64,000 bases of DNA, from positions 9,238,001-9,302,000 of the forward strand of contig NC_003283.11 of the NCBI RefSeq assembly GCF_000002985.6, in the 5' to 3' direction. The position numbers and the translations under genes are program-made. Below the pieces are notes generated by a model. It had not been told where the DNA came from and searched no databases. It worked only from the letters and a program-made list of their open reading frames with translations. This DNA is from Caenorhabditis elegans (Eukaryota > Nematoda > Chromadorea > Rhabditida > Rhabditidae). Every line of letters begins with the position of its first letter. The first letter of the stretch is position 1. Positions 1-12,274 of this stretch are shown here, piece after piece.

Positions 1-3000
1 TGTTTTGCAGGATTAGTTTGAATCGTGTTGAGCACCTAAACTTTCGTATCAATCATTTGGTTTTTTGGTGGCGGAAAATAAAGAACAAGAAGAGATAGAA
101 GGAGCCAGATGGAATCAAGAAACCAGGAAAATGAGACAGGAAACAAATTTACCTCGGGAAGCAGTTGTTCACCAATTGATTCATTCTCGAACGCCTTGAG
201 CAAGTCGGACATGGATAACTGAAATCAAGGCAATATTTTATTGAGAAAAAGTATGGTTGACTCACATTTATAGCTTTAGCAATCGAGTAAATTTGTGACA
301 ATTCTTTATTCGTCAATTGCCTATTCTTCCGCGTACTCAGTAGATTTGGAATCAATGCGGATTGAAATTCGGCTGTATCGATTCTACATGCATTTGCGAC
401 TTGGGCCACTGATTTCGAATTGAGCTGCAGTGGAGAGAGGCGGAAGAAAAATTCAGAAGCAATCTTCGTGAGGTTTCTGAAAAATTAGTTCGTAAAAAAC
501 TATATAGAAAAAGATCTGGGTGGATGGTGACTCTATCAAAATTGGGACACCTGCCGGACAAAACGTTCGAGTAAACGAGTTGCAGCTGGACACTTCATAA
601 GTTTATGAGATACCCGCAAAAATGACGGGCTGTGGCAGAAAGTGGTGAAATGACGAAAATAACTCAAGGAAGGGGAATAATGAAAATCCCTATATTATTA
701 TTGAGCATCAAACTAAATATACGTACTGTGCATTCTATGTTGCTACACACTGTTCAGTTTTTTGTTAATTTTTAGAATTAAAAAAGAAGTAAGCGATTCA
801 CATGTTGGAACTGCTACATTAGTCTTCTAGAATTTAAATTATCAATATGTAAGAGCCACAGTCATACATTAACTTATTTCCAGGAGGCAATGTTGTTAGA
901 GACTTAATCCTAATTAGAAATATACAGTAGCAACCACTGCCAAAACGCAGCCATATGTTAAAAAAAACACAATATAGTACCGCGAACTTTAATCTATGTT
1001 GGATAAACATTCAATACACGGCTACCTCAGGTTTCATTCTATGAGTTCAAAACATATAATTATTTATGAAGACCAGCACGTAGCGTTTTATATCTGGAAA
1101 ATTATAATGATGATTTATGCTTTTTCTATTTTTGAAATTAAAGAGTTGATAAAACATTTTTAGACAAGATATACAAAAAACGTGCGACTGAACCTGCATT
1201 GCTTGGAAACATGACAATCTGAGCGGTGACAAATTGAATGAAACGCGCAAATCAAACTATAAGCCTACATATTCTAAAAGCTCTAAAATAAAATAAAAAA
1301 CAAGAAAAAGTTGGATTTGCTTGAAAGAAGGGAATGATTGCGTCTCCTTCCTTCTCACAATCAAACACGGTGAATAAAGAGAGTCAGAGATTTAGAGCGG
1401 ATGGGAAGAGAGAAAAAGAAAGGCGGTCGAACACAGCTGTTTCTAGAGAGGTCTCATCGTTTTCGTTTACTCATTGAATGGTTGTTCTAAAATATCACAC
1501 AGTTGACATGAGAGTGCATGTGCCAAAATACTTGAAATTATGCCAAAGCTTTTATGATATTAGTAAACACGACGCGTTTAGATAATCAATGTTGGTGAGT
1601 TGATGCCTATGGATCTCATATGACCCGGAAGAACTGATGATTTAAAATATCGGAGCTACTCAGTCAGCGAAGAGAGCACACGATCAAAAGAGAAAGAGGT
1701 CGCCGGCACTCTCTTCAGGTCACCAGAAATCACCATGAAACTTGAGTGGCTCAAAGAATTTTCGGATCAGACACAGCACGAAGGTTTCGTTTATAAACAA
1801 AACAAAGATTTTCGGAGAAAGTGGCAGACGATGTGACAGATGTCCATAGAAGACCCTGCATCACATTTTTTGCAACTGTGCAAATACCAAAATGAGCGGT
1901 AATCGGTTCGATTACGCTTCACTGGTTCACTCGTTGAAATCAGATGAGAGACCGCAAAAAAGGCGAAACACATTATCCGTTGCATCGGAAGTGGTAAGCC
2001 AAGTTTTGATATATTGAACATTCAAAATCCCAAAGGACCCAATAGTCCAATAATTCTTGTTGATTTTTGATAGCTGTCATAACCCATCAAGTGTGGATCA
2101 ACAATAAAAGTTAGAAAACTTACAAAGCAGTCGACTGTTCCACACGAACCAAACCTCGCTCATTGACTACGAATATTCCAGCCAATTTGTGTGGTCGAGA
2201 TGGCATTGCTACAATTCCGAGAGGACGCCAGTTAGTGGACGTGCGTACAAGAGTATACTCCAGACGACTGGACATGAACTGAAAACAATATTGAATTCAT
2301 TTTTCTTCTCCCGAGTTCTGTTCTTACTCCGAAATGTAAAGCGCTTCTGATTTCATTATCATTCGAAACTGTGAACAACATATTATCACCAGCATGCACC
2401 ATCCAAGTCTCTGGAGGTACTTTGAATGTTCGTTTCGAAGAATGTGCCAATGAATGAAACGTATTGTAGACTTCCACAATTGATTCGGTTGTGTCAAGTG
2501 CAACGACACCACATGAATCCGCCGCAAAGAACTGCATTGTTGCCGGCTCGAGCTGTAAATATTTAGAGATTCATGAAGAAATAAAATAAAAGCATGCTTG
2601 GCACGAAGTCAGCCGAAATTTTAGTTAATGCAGATATATCAAAACATTTAAGCCGACAAAAGTGTACAGAACATTTTTTGCAAATGAGAAGGAGCCAGCG
2701 ATACAAACCTGACTGAAACCCGAAAACTCCGCCTCGGAAAACATCTGAATTGGGCAACTAATTTGTTAAGGCTATAATTAAACGGGTAGGGTATTATCAA
2801 AATTTCTATGTGAATTTCGTGTTGTTTAGAGACGACCTATGTTTATAACTTTTAAACTATTAGCATAGCGTTTTCATCCAGTACCCGAAAGAATTAGTGT
2901 AAAACCTTAGCTGCAACTTTCCCCTAAAAAAATACAATTTAGGTATTGTTAAACTTATAATATTAGTTTAAACATAAGAGCAGTGATATGCGATTCAGAA

Positions 3001-5164
3001 AACTTACCACAGTAAGATCTGATGGTACGCATGTTGTCAAAACTTCTCGAAATCCCTTTCCACTTCTTTCAATTGGAATTATCCATTGTGCACCAGTAAA
3101 TCCCGTGACAAGCAACTCGATAGAGTTTTCATCAAGAAGAATGTCAATCTGGTGCAAACTTTGCGGTGCTTTCAACTCGGACACACATTTTCTGAGGTGA
3201 AGATCGACGAGAAGAATGTTCCCAGCCTGCAATTTATCATTAATTGTTGTTATCTTTGTAGATATTTTCGTTTCGTTTTGTTGCACAATTGTATGTTTTT
3301 TATTGTTTTCCATCAGAAACTAAATAATAAAACAAGAGCAGTCAGCTGCCATTCACTTTTTAAAACACGTTCATGATGGCATTCCATTCTGACGTTCCAA
3401 TCTCTTTGTCACCGTAAATCACAACATTAGATATCCCTTCTCACACCGCTGGACATCACATTGATAATTATTGATGCGAAAAGAGTGATGGGCTCATCTA
3501 ACGCAAAGTTTCATCACATAAAACTCACTTTATTTGCAACCACAGCCATAGTGCACGGTGGAAAATTGGAAACGAAGCATTTAGTGCAAGTGGGTGTGGC
3601 CAGGCAAGGATCCACTGTTGGAAGACTCAAATCAATTACAGTCGTTGTCGCCCACGAGGAACCACCCCACGTCACGTCCTGGAACAATTTAAAGTTAGAA
3701 AAACAAACAGGGTTTTTTGTTGAAATTCTTGTCATTATGAGAAGTAATCTATCAAAGTAATACTGGAAGAGAATCATCTGGAAGCGTTGTGGTACGAAAA
3801 GTCAGAAAACAAACAGATGACACACTATCGGTTTCTTTTGTTTTTCTGTTTTCGAACAATTGACACATGTAATTCGATATCCTGTGGATACGTAACACAT
3901 AATGAGTTTTGATCGAAACTGATTTTTGGTTTCATTTGTTTTTAAAACCACAAATTAACATCAAGAACTTACGATAAGAAGCCTGATTGGAGTAACGAGA
4001 AGATTACCATCAGCAAGTCCAAAGATGGCGAATGCTGCTTGACTTCCTAAAACATAGTTTTTTCTTGTTTTGAATGCCAGATAACACCTTTAATATAGTT
4101 TAGTTTTCCGAAAGAGTTGGATAATACAAATCTCATTTTGAAACTAGGTATTGGCAAAAACGTTGTACTAGTTGATAAATGCTTCTCAGTAAATCGTTTA
4201 TTTTTCTATGCATTTTAGAATGTGAAAAGTCTTAAACTTCAGTTTCTGCACCAAGTAAACAAATTTATGTAAAATGTTCAGATCTTTTAGAGACCCACTG
4301 AGAAGATACAAGTGTTTCAAGTTTTCAGGAATCTGTGTTCTTAATGTTCCACGTTGCAAAACGTGAAAACTTCCTCTTAATCTTTTTTTTAATTCAAATT
4401 TATTAGAATTACAACATGCCACGTGAAAGTTTTAGATAAGAAAATCTGATCCACGAGTTTCTGGATATTTTGAAATCATTGAAAGACGGTGTTTCCCGAT
4501 TGGATAGTATAAAATATCTCTAGAACAACAACATAAAAGTCGGAGAAACAATTTCAGCAGTTGTCTTGAGGGTTAGAGAATTAAAAAAAATTTGTTTTTG
4601 AAAATTAACTTCTCAAAGTTTTTTATTATTTAAATGTTTAATTTAAGCAATTCAACTTACCAATGCATACAGTAACCGGGCTAACATTGAGGGAGCATGC
4701 CGTTTTGATATTTACAACGTTTTTTCTTGGCTTTGTGTCTCGACTTGTCTCCAAATAAGCTTGAACGTCTCCTTTTGACGTAAGCAGCAAGATTAGAAGA
4801 AACGAATCATCACTGAACACCGAATAGTCAATAATTGAATCATCGGCAGAGAGCTCGTCGAGTTCCAAACTGCACACGTAAGGATTTTCCATCATCTTTC
4901 GGCGGGCTGGAAAATTATCAAATTGAATTGTTTATTTGAAACATCCAATGAATCTAGAGCAATTTAAAGTTGTTCACGTTTAAAAAAAAAATATTTTCAC
5001 AAACCTTTTTTGCCACTTTGTCGGTGGACACTTCCTTTTTGTGAACGCGCTCCAGCTTTGGTATTGTTCAGAAGTGGAAGCAATAATGATTCTGAAGAAG
5101 TTGACGTATCAGAACTTGAATTTGCCGATGTTTTACGAGAATTTGTACTTCGTTTGAAGAACAT
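1..5164 (-). CDS. glo-4: GLO-4-like protein, N-terminal part (gene continues past left edge)
   Basis: Ten exons join in phase: 5005-5164, 4661-4906, 3973-4046, 3529-3678, 3008-3226, 2328-2552, 2124-2278, 266-476, 153-218 and 1-35, which runs off the window. They give about 513 codons. The start at 5164 has an in-frame stop upstream. Residues 1-60 are Ser/Lys-rich and probably disordered; the rest is beta-rich with repeated short strands, as in propeller-type proteins. In C. elegans GLO-4 is an RCC1-repeat protein that acts with the Rab GLO-1 in making lysosome-related gut granules, and with RPM-1 in neurons. The RCC1 part is probably in the missing portion. The name rests on neighbouring genes (aat-2, patched-related) and memory of the locus, not on a diagnostic motif seen here. 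The 1647-bp intron 477-2123 is unusually long for this gene and holds a plus-strand relic. Exon structure is fairly sure, the name less so. Confidence 0.7.
1624..1993 (+). pseudogene. decayed coding relic inside a glo-4 intron
   Basis: On the strand opposite glo-4, three adjacent open blocks have protein-like composition. Block 1 runs from 1624 (ATG at 1735) to a TGA at 1834. Block 2 continues in the same frame to a TAA at 1900. Block 3 shifts by +1 and is open from an ATG at 1892 to 1993, where a good donor (GTAAGC) follows. Block 1 contains the string KEFSDQTQHEGFVY and block 3 is basic (RPQKRRNTL). This is what a gene fragment with one nonsense and one frameshift change would look like. 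I do not recognise the family and found no further exons downstream on this strand. It could also be chance open frames. Confidence 0.33.
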
Positions 5165-6257
5165 ATTAGCGAATTTTGTGTGTGTATCCAGTTGGCCGTG
5201 CGGCTCTTACTGATAGTGTCTGACATAGACCGAGATTCTGGGATCCCTCCCCCTAGAGTGATTGGGGTGCCAAACACATGCTTCACAGCAATAAATTACC
5301 CTTTCAGTTGAGTGTATGAGGGTGAGATTTTCAAAAAAATACTAGCAGGGTTATGTTTCAGTGATTGACAAGACATTTGGAAGAGATAAATGACGAGGTA
5401 TACCCTGAGCAAAAGAACAAATGGCACTAGTTAAAATGTCTGGTGTACTTTTGAACTGACTTCTTTGAAACAAATTTTGGAAAACTATTTAGAAAGGAAA
5501 ATTAAATAAATATTTTGCGGTGAAAAAATTCGACTTATTGTCTTGTCTTATCAATCATATGACTAGGGTATCAGCTTGATAGGGAGTTTTTTGATGTGTA
5601 AAAGCGCAAAGAAATGGTAATAGATAAAACAATATAAAAGTTACAAAGCCATTCTATTTTAAAATTAAATTTATTCGTGAAGAGAAGTAAAATGAAAAAT
5701 TCCCCTTTCACCCTTGTTTCTGTCTGTATCTTTTCACTCTCCCTTTTGTCCACTCTGTCTCACTCCTCCACAGGAAATGGGCATAGAAGACTGCTGACGC
5801 GTTTTTCGTGGACATAGGAAACATTTCGCGCTAAAAATGTTTCCCGCATTGTTCGATACTTCTTATAGTAAGTCAAATAATTTTAAATGGTATAACAATT
5901 GTAGATATTACCCTAATGCGAAGATTTATGGAGAAAGAATACGGTAACCGGTCTCGAAACGAATGAAAATGTTACATAAGAAAAAAGGAAAAGAAGTGTG
6001 TACCGTTGAGGAGTACATTAATTTTGCTCTTTTTAAGCAGTTAATTTTCTGAAACTAAAAAAATTATACTGGAAAACCTTCTTAAAATTATGCATCTTAG
6101 AGACATCCACAAAGGAAAAAAGTTTTGATTATTTTTTTTCAAAATTCGAATATCAATTAAATTTTCAAAATGAATGAAGCAAAAAAACTTAAAATTGAAG
6201 CGGAACTTGGCAACTGTCCACATGAGGAGACAGTGCATTGTCTACATCATTTTTCCT

Positions 6258-6350
<93 letters not shown>

Positions 6351-6679
6351 GTAAATAATTAAAACGTTTTGCATGTTTTTTGCTTTATAATTAACAATTT
6401 TAAAATTGAGAACGTTTTATTTCTATTCGAGAAAATAAGTTATTAGGTGCTAAAAACCAAAACTTTCAATGATGACATAAAGATATATTTTAGATATGGA
6501 GCGGATAAAATAGCAAAAAAATGCTGTGTCAATTTGAGATATGTCCGCTTGATAACGGAAGCGCAGAAAGATCTGGGAGCAAAAAAAACCAAACAAAAAA
6601 ACAAAAAATGCACACTGTGGAAATAAAAAAGAACAACGGAAAGAGTCACGGGTTTGGATATGACAATAAAACAGAATTT
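5165..6679. other. intergenic region, glo-4 promoter side
   Basis: No convincing gene. It holds the presumed glo-4 promoter next to 5165 and a long CT microsatellite at 6261-6348. The open frames across the microsatellite are low-complexity artefacts. The left part is AT-rich with homopolymer runs. Confidence 0.6.
6261..6348. repeat. (CT)44 microsatellite
   Basis: Forty-four uninterrupted CT dinucleotides, with no interruptions at all. It lies about 330 bp downstream of the stop codon of the minus-strand transporter gene, so on the sense strand of that gene it is (AG)n. Such a pure, long tract is expected to vary in length between strains. Confidence 0.98.
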
Positions 6680-8352
6680 TCAGGAACTGGAGAGTTCTGG
6701 GACACAATAGAACAATTTTTGAATGAAATGTGTGAAGCCTATCCACACAGATTGAATGAATCCTGGACGGTATTTATTGTAGACGAAGAGAACGTAGATG
6801 GGAATTCCTGAAAGTACCAAGAAAACTCCGTAAATGAGTTCCCATGGATCACTGTGGAAGAATGGAAGGATCAAAAGAAAGAGGCACATAAGGAAAAACA
6901 GTATTGGCCACAGGAGACTGATTTTGATTGGACGGGCGTTTAGCACATTTTCAGGCATTGTGAATCTCAATTTCAAAAGCCCAGCGACAGAAGAGAAAAC
7001 AACGAGTGATTCAGCAAATGACAGATAGTTAATAAGCTGGAACACGTTACCAATGAAGAGCATGACGATTGAAGTTCCACCAAGGAAAATTAATGATGGA
7101 ATCGGAGTAAGTTGTCTGATTGAGATCATTGCAAACAGTTCAGGTAGTTGACTGTTTCGAGCTCCAGAAAAGAACATTCTGGAGCATGTGATGAGAATTC
7201 CATTAAGGGAACCTACGCAGGAAAAGGAAACAAACAATGGCATGAGTATCTTGCTTCCGAAGGTTCCGAGAATTTTGTCGGCAAATGTGATGGCCACTGC
7301 ATCGGAATCGAGAATCTAAAAATATTGAGATAAAAAATGAGTTTGTATGAACTTATTCTTTTGATGGAATATCTGGGGATATTGAAACATATTGCTCGAA
7401 ATCTTGAAAAATTAAACTAAGTGCACTAATTTTTGAGATTACCTCATCAACGGTTAATACTGAAAAATATGCAATATTGACGAGCATATAGACAATTGTA
7501 ACAATAGGAATGGAAATGTAGATTGCGCGTGGAAGGTTCCTGAAAATATTGTTTAAATATTTCATTCAAAATATAATCATGACAAACCTGAACGGGTTTT
7601 TTAGTTCTTCGGTAACAAAATTCAGATAAGAGAACCCCGAAAATGAGAAAACTCCAGAATAGAACGCCATTGCAATAGCTGATAATTTTGTTTGACTTCC
7701 TTCTGCTACATCGGGCATCACAAGATTATCAATATGCCCCAATGAGAGCCAATATCCTCCACAAGTAATAATGAGAGTGAGAGCAATTAATTTGGTGATT
7801 GTGAAGAAATCGTTAGTTCTTGTTGCCATTCGAACATCCCAACAGTTGATGAATGTGAGAACAGCAATTATGCATCCGGCGAAAAGATTGACAACAACGT
7901 CCGGTACAGGACATGAGTAGAATGGTTGAAGAGCGTAAGTTGCACATGTTATGGCAATAATCGCCAAAGATGTTGGATTGATAATGACAAGAGCTACCCA
8001 AAGAAAAAGAAATGACGGAAGAGGACCAAACGCCTGAAAACAGCAACGATTAGAATTATTCATGCAAACTGCCGTTCACCTCATAAATATACGCGTAATC
8101 TCCTCCAGACTTGGGGATTAGTGTCCCGAGCTCTGAATAACATACAGCTCCAATCATGGCAAATACTCCACTGAGGAGCCAAATGAGCAGAGACATTCCA
8201 GCACTGCCGGCTTCAAGGAGGACTCCTTTTGGTGACACAAAGATTCCTGATCCAATAATAACTCCGATAATGATTGTGCAGCCATTGAAAAGTGAAATAC
8301 GTGGCTTGAGCTTGATCTGATTCAGCGATACTTCTTCTTCTTTTTCGTTCAT
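6680..8352 (-). CDS. aat-2: LAT-type amino-acid exchanger light chain (SLC7 family)
   Basis: Four exons, 8080-8352, 7588-8033, 7443-7539 and 6680-7315, give 483 residues, normal for the SLC7 light chains. The N terminus is acidic and cytosolic, followed by the family motif IIGSGIFVSPKG in membrane segment 1 and about twelve hydrophobic segments. Cys132, in the sequence YSCPVPD, matches the position of the cysteine by which mammalian LAT1 is disulfide-linked to its glycoprotein heavy chain (established for the family). This fits the heavy-chain-associating subset, AAT-1 to AAT-3, not AAT-4 to AAT-9. The likely role is sodium-independent exchange of neutral amino acids at the plasma membrane. 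The start codon lies 8 nt after a TTTTGCAG acceptor (AG at 8361-8362), so the mRNA is probably SL1 trans-spliced. The choice of aat-2 over aat-1 or aat-3 comes from neighbouring genes. Confidence 0.88.
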
Positions 8353-10030
8353 TTTTGCGTCTGCAAAAGGAACGATATGTGTAAGAATGGTGAAAAGGTC
8401 GAGTAAAAAGAGAAGAAAGGCAATAAAAACTTTAGAGATGGTTGAGAGGATGAATGCAAAGGACACAGAACACTGTACACGAAAAGTGACGAAATATGAG
8501 CATTGTAAATAGATAATAGAGTAGTTTAGAGACAAAAAGAGATATGATCAGACAAAAGATTTTCATAATTTCAGGAGAGGAATGAGTCACGAACGACAAC
8601 GGAATTCCGACAACTATCATGTGTTCTAACAACTATTGTAATCGCTAAATAATAGGAAACACGAACGAGAAAAACGGATGTTTTTTGCTGTTTATCGCTC
8701 GACTTGTCGAGCTCAGCTGCCGCTTTTAAATATTCTGCGACAACAAAACAAAAGTCTTAACTGTGGTCCTCTGAGAACAAATATGGAAAAATTTAGAAGC
8801 GACTTATCAAAAGAGACTGAAGGAAAGCGCCGATCAAAATTTTAATTTGATATCAAGAGGGCAAGGACATCTAGTACAAGTACGGATTGCCTAGCATTGA
8901 TATGATCAGATTTTTCGAATTCTCTCAAAACATTTTGCTATTCGCTACCAAAGAACACAGTTCAAGAAAATAAAATGTTCTGCAAGAAAAAAATATGTGG
9001 GAAAGTTTTGTACCATTCAACTAAAAACGAGCTGTAGTTTGTGTGGATTGAAAATAAATGAGTGTTCAAGAAAAAAAAAAACGCAAATAGGGCTAAATAA
9101 GTAAATTTAGATCTGCAGAAACAAAAATTCCACGCTGATTATTTTGCTGCAACAGCTTTCAAATTTTTTTTTGATATAAAACTCATAACAAAGTTTAATT
9201 TATCCAATTTATGAACAAAAATTTTAAGGATATGGTTTGAAGTAAAGAATTAGAAAACGGACCGGCGTGGAATTTTTGTTTTCGCGGACCCGAAATCCCA
9301 AAATCAGTTGTGCTTATTCGATTTTTAATCTAGTTTTGAGGTAAAAATTACAAGTTGAAAGATAATCAATGTAAAAATTTGGTGTCAATGAACACTTCGT
9401 TTTTTTGCGGATTCACTCTTTCAAAGCTCAGGCCTATCTGGCAAACAGCCAATTTTGATTTAAAAAACAGGTAATGGAAGAGGTGATTGGGTAGGCGGAA
9501 GGAGTAGTAGAAGGAGTTAGTTCATCTTCTTATTCCTCCAGCTGGTAGTGAGTCGATTCAAAGTGTAATGGCTATGGGTGCACACAGACGCTTCCCTACA
9601 CGAGACACGGCAGTCATCAGAGAACGAGGGACCATCAGAGACGTAGACGTTTAGAGTGACAGAAACGGAAAGAAAACTGGGGGAATACACGGCTGCCAAA
9701 AGCGTGATGCGTGGACGACCTGAGTTGGCAAACTGCCAGAGAGTGATCCTTGCAAAAAATCGTTAGGTTAAGAATAAACAAAGCATTTTTTCATTGGAAA
9801 GAGCGAAGAGGAAGCTTTTTTGTTTGCTGAAAAAATTGCACTTTCATGAAAATCGCAACATTTTTTCCCGTCTGACTGTCTTTCTTGATCTGTTTACCCA
9901 CTGAAAACATAAAGCAATGTTCACTTTCAATTATATCAAAAAATTTGATAAAGTACATGTGTGGGCGGAGATAGACATTAACTGGGACATAAATTTATTG
10001 GAATCAAGATTGCAAAACGAATTAGATTTC
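8353..10030. other. intergenic region
   Basis: No gene seen. It contains the aat-2 promoter side and, at 9119-9281, a small inverted repeat listed separately. Short open frames near 9517-9699 have no protein-like features. Confidence 0.55.
9119..9281. repeat. short inverted repeat, possible foldback/MITE remnant
   Basis: The 17-bp word AAACAAAAATTCCACGC at 9119-9135 recurs as its exact reverse complement at 9265-9281, about 130 bp apart. The flanks are partly symmetric too. This is consistent with the ends of a small foldback element. I see no clear target-site duplication and cannot name a family. Confidence 0.6.
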
Positions 10031-11306
10031 TCAAATGATCTCATCCTCGTTCCTGAAGACGGAAGTTGCTCCGGTCACTGTTGATACTTTTTTCGAAATA
10101 TTCATTTTTTCTGAAAATTTCAGATTCACAGAAAGTTTTCAAGGTCACAAGTAGAATATCAACTTACTGAGCAAATAACTGCGGTAGTCTTTAATGAAGT
10201 ACATAACAACTAAAGGATCTAAAGCAGGGTATAGAGCCAAACAAACTGAAGTCATGTTTGCAATCATTCCTAGCTCAACACCAATTATAGGGCATAAGAA
10301 TAGGATCGTTGTTGGAGTGTACATAAAGATGATTGGAACAATTGTCTAAATCATAGAACTTCCTCATCTTGAAAGTTTCAAAGGTTACCTGAAGTACAAG
10401 TGCATGGAACAGTTGCCTTTGAAGTGCTCGTGTCTTTTCTGCTACCATGTCGTTAACTGACTGCATCTTTATATATATAGAATAGCCCAGAGACATTATT
10501 GTAACAAGAGTAGTTATCTGAATGTTTTTAGTTTGAAGTTTTTATTTCAGACATGGTAGCATTTGATTTATTTGATTTACTCACTGCAATGCAATATACA
10601 TTGGTCATTGCCAAACAACTTTTCCATTGAATTTGAATTTCGCCTTGAGATCCGACAATCTGAAAAACCCTCTTTAAACAAATTCAAATGCTTCAAGTTC
10701 TCACAAAATACAATGGACCAATGTAAGAAAGACGTTCAATGTTTTCTTCATAGTTCTCACGAATTGTATCTTTCAAGTAAAAATTGAATGTTGGATTACT
10801 ACTCAATAAGAAAAATACATTACACCACCAAAATACTGCGAGAATTATGAAAATTAGAGGCCAAACCAGTGCACGTGGATATTTGAACCAACGAATTTCG
10901 TTTGGATGGATCATCGCAATATATCGATAGACGAAATGAATGGCAAGCAGGACCAGTGTTAGTCCGTATGAAGTGCAGTAAGTTGCTGAATCCATTTATT
11001 TTTAGTATGAATACATATTTAAAAAATCTTACGGATAATTATTGAAGCCAATAGGGGATCATACTTAAACCAACTTGCACAAAATACAATAAAACTATTG
11101 AGATATGAATGCATTGCTGGTTGAGTTAGAATATCAATTATGGAGTACCAAAGTGAAAATGCAGCGAACCATAGCATTAAGTACTTGTATGAACCAAAGT
11201 TCTGTCGAGTTCTTGTTATGATTAAGTAGATTAATGTAACATTAGTAATAAATGCTACGAAAAAACCTAGGTATTCCGCAGAAACAGTATAAAATGGAAT
11301 TCGCAT
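10031..11306 (-). CDS. seven-transmembrane chemoreceptor, STR/SRJ type
   Basis: Six exons, 11033-11306, 10705-10985, 10585-10659, 10389-10517, 10168-10345 and 10031-10110, give 338 residues, typical of nematode STR-superfamily receptors. The N terminus runs straight into membrane segment 1. Typical landmarks are GSYKYLM after segment 1, a YTPTTILFLCP stretch near the end of segment 6, and YPALDPLVVMYFIKDYR at the start of the C-terminal tail, the family's usual segment 7 to tail junction. The ATG follows a TTTCAG acceptor directly, so trans-splicing at or next to the start is likely. Such receptors usually act in the cilia of amphid or phasmid chemosensory neurons. Ligand and exact member cannot be told from sequence. 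Confidence 0.88.
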
Positions 11307-12274
11307 CTGAAAGAATCAAAAATTTTTAGTTTTACTGACTACATGTAGTAAACGTGTTCTTATACTTTTTTTTTTAATAATTGGGTAATTGTATAATAAT
11401 TTTGTAGTGTCAAAAAATTCGTTGCATCAAACTATAAAAAGCCGCATTACCTCGATTTCAAGAAATCAAGCTAGAATGCGACATTTTCACGACTCGTGAA
11501 TGAATAAAATTTCGCAAACAATTACTGGATTAAAAAAGCGGGTCTACGATACTCATTTCCAAAATTCACATATTTTATATGCTTGTTTTTTCTCGAAAAA
11601 GGGCGGAGCTTGAACGTCCACTACCGTAGTCTCAAATGACGTTTATATAAACTTTAGCATAATCTTAAACGAGAAATGCTTTGATGTTCAGATGTTAACA
11701 AAGAATGTTCGAATGACAGCAGAAAAATATGAGTTTTGTTTTTAGTGAGTAATTCCTAATACTTTGACGGAGAACAAATAAACATTTTTTGTACACAAGT
11801 ACGCAAGTTTAATATAAATGCAAAATGGAGGATCATTAATGGCTAAATACCGGGAATAATTTGTGACTAAACATTTACCCGCTTTTTGGAGCTTTTTTCT
11901 GAAATTTTGGGCTGCTTTGCAACTGACGCAGGAATACCAATTAAAATCAGTAATTGGGATAAAAGTTGCTAAAAAATATTTAACTTAGATTGTTAATTTT
12001 GTCATATCCATCCATAAATGGTTTCTCAGACTCTCATGATTTCCTGTTTAAAATTGTTGAATCATCAATCAAAAATCGAAAATATACGAGAATGAATCTG
12101 TATAGAATAAACAGTTGTTTCGTTGTAAATGTGCATGTATATTTGTATTCTGAATTCTTCTCGAATCGTTCAGTGAATGAGAGGCACGTAGTTGAAAGCG
12201 CAAACATTCGATTGTCACCCATCACTATCATTCTTGTTCACTCTTGGTCACCTAGTTCTTTTTTTTTTGAAGAA
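11307..12274. other. intergenic region between divergent chemoreceptor and patched-related genes
   Basis: This is a shared upstream region: the receptor gene reads left from 11306 and the patched-related gene reads right from 12275. It holds a hairpin at 11443-11480, with CGCATT pairing with AATGCG and GATTTC pairing with GAAATC around a two-base loop. Nothing coding is convincing. Confidence 0.5.

Noticed and set aside
6189-6374. Open frames of 61-62 codons on both strands (SLSLSL and RERERE)
   Set aside because: They are only translations of the CT microsatellite.
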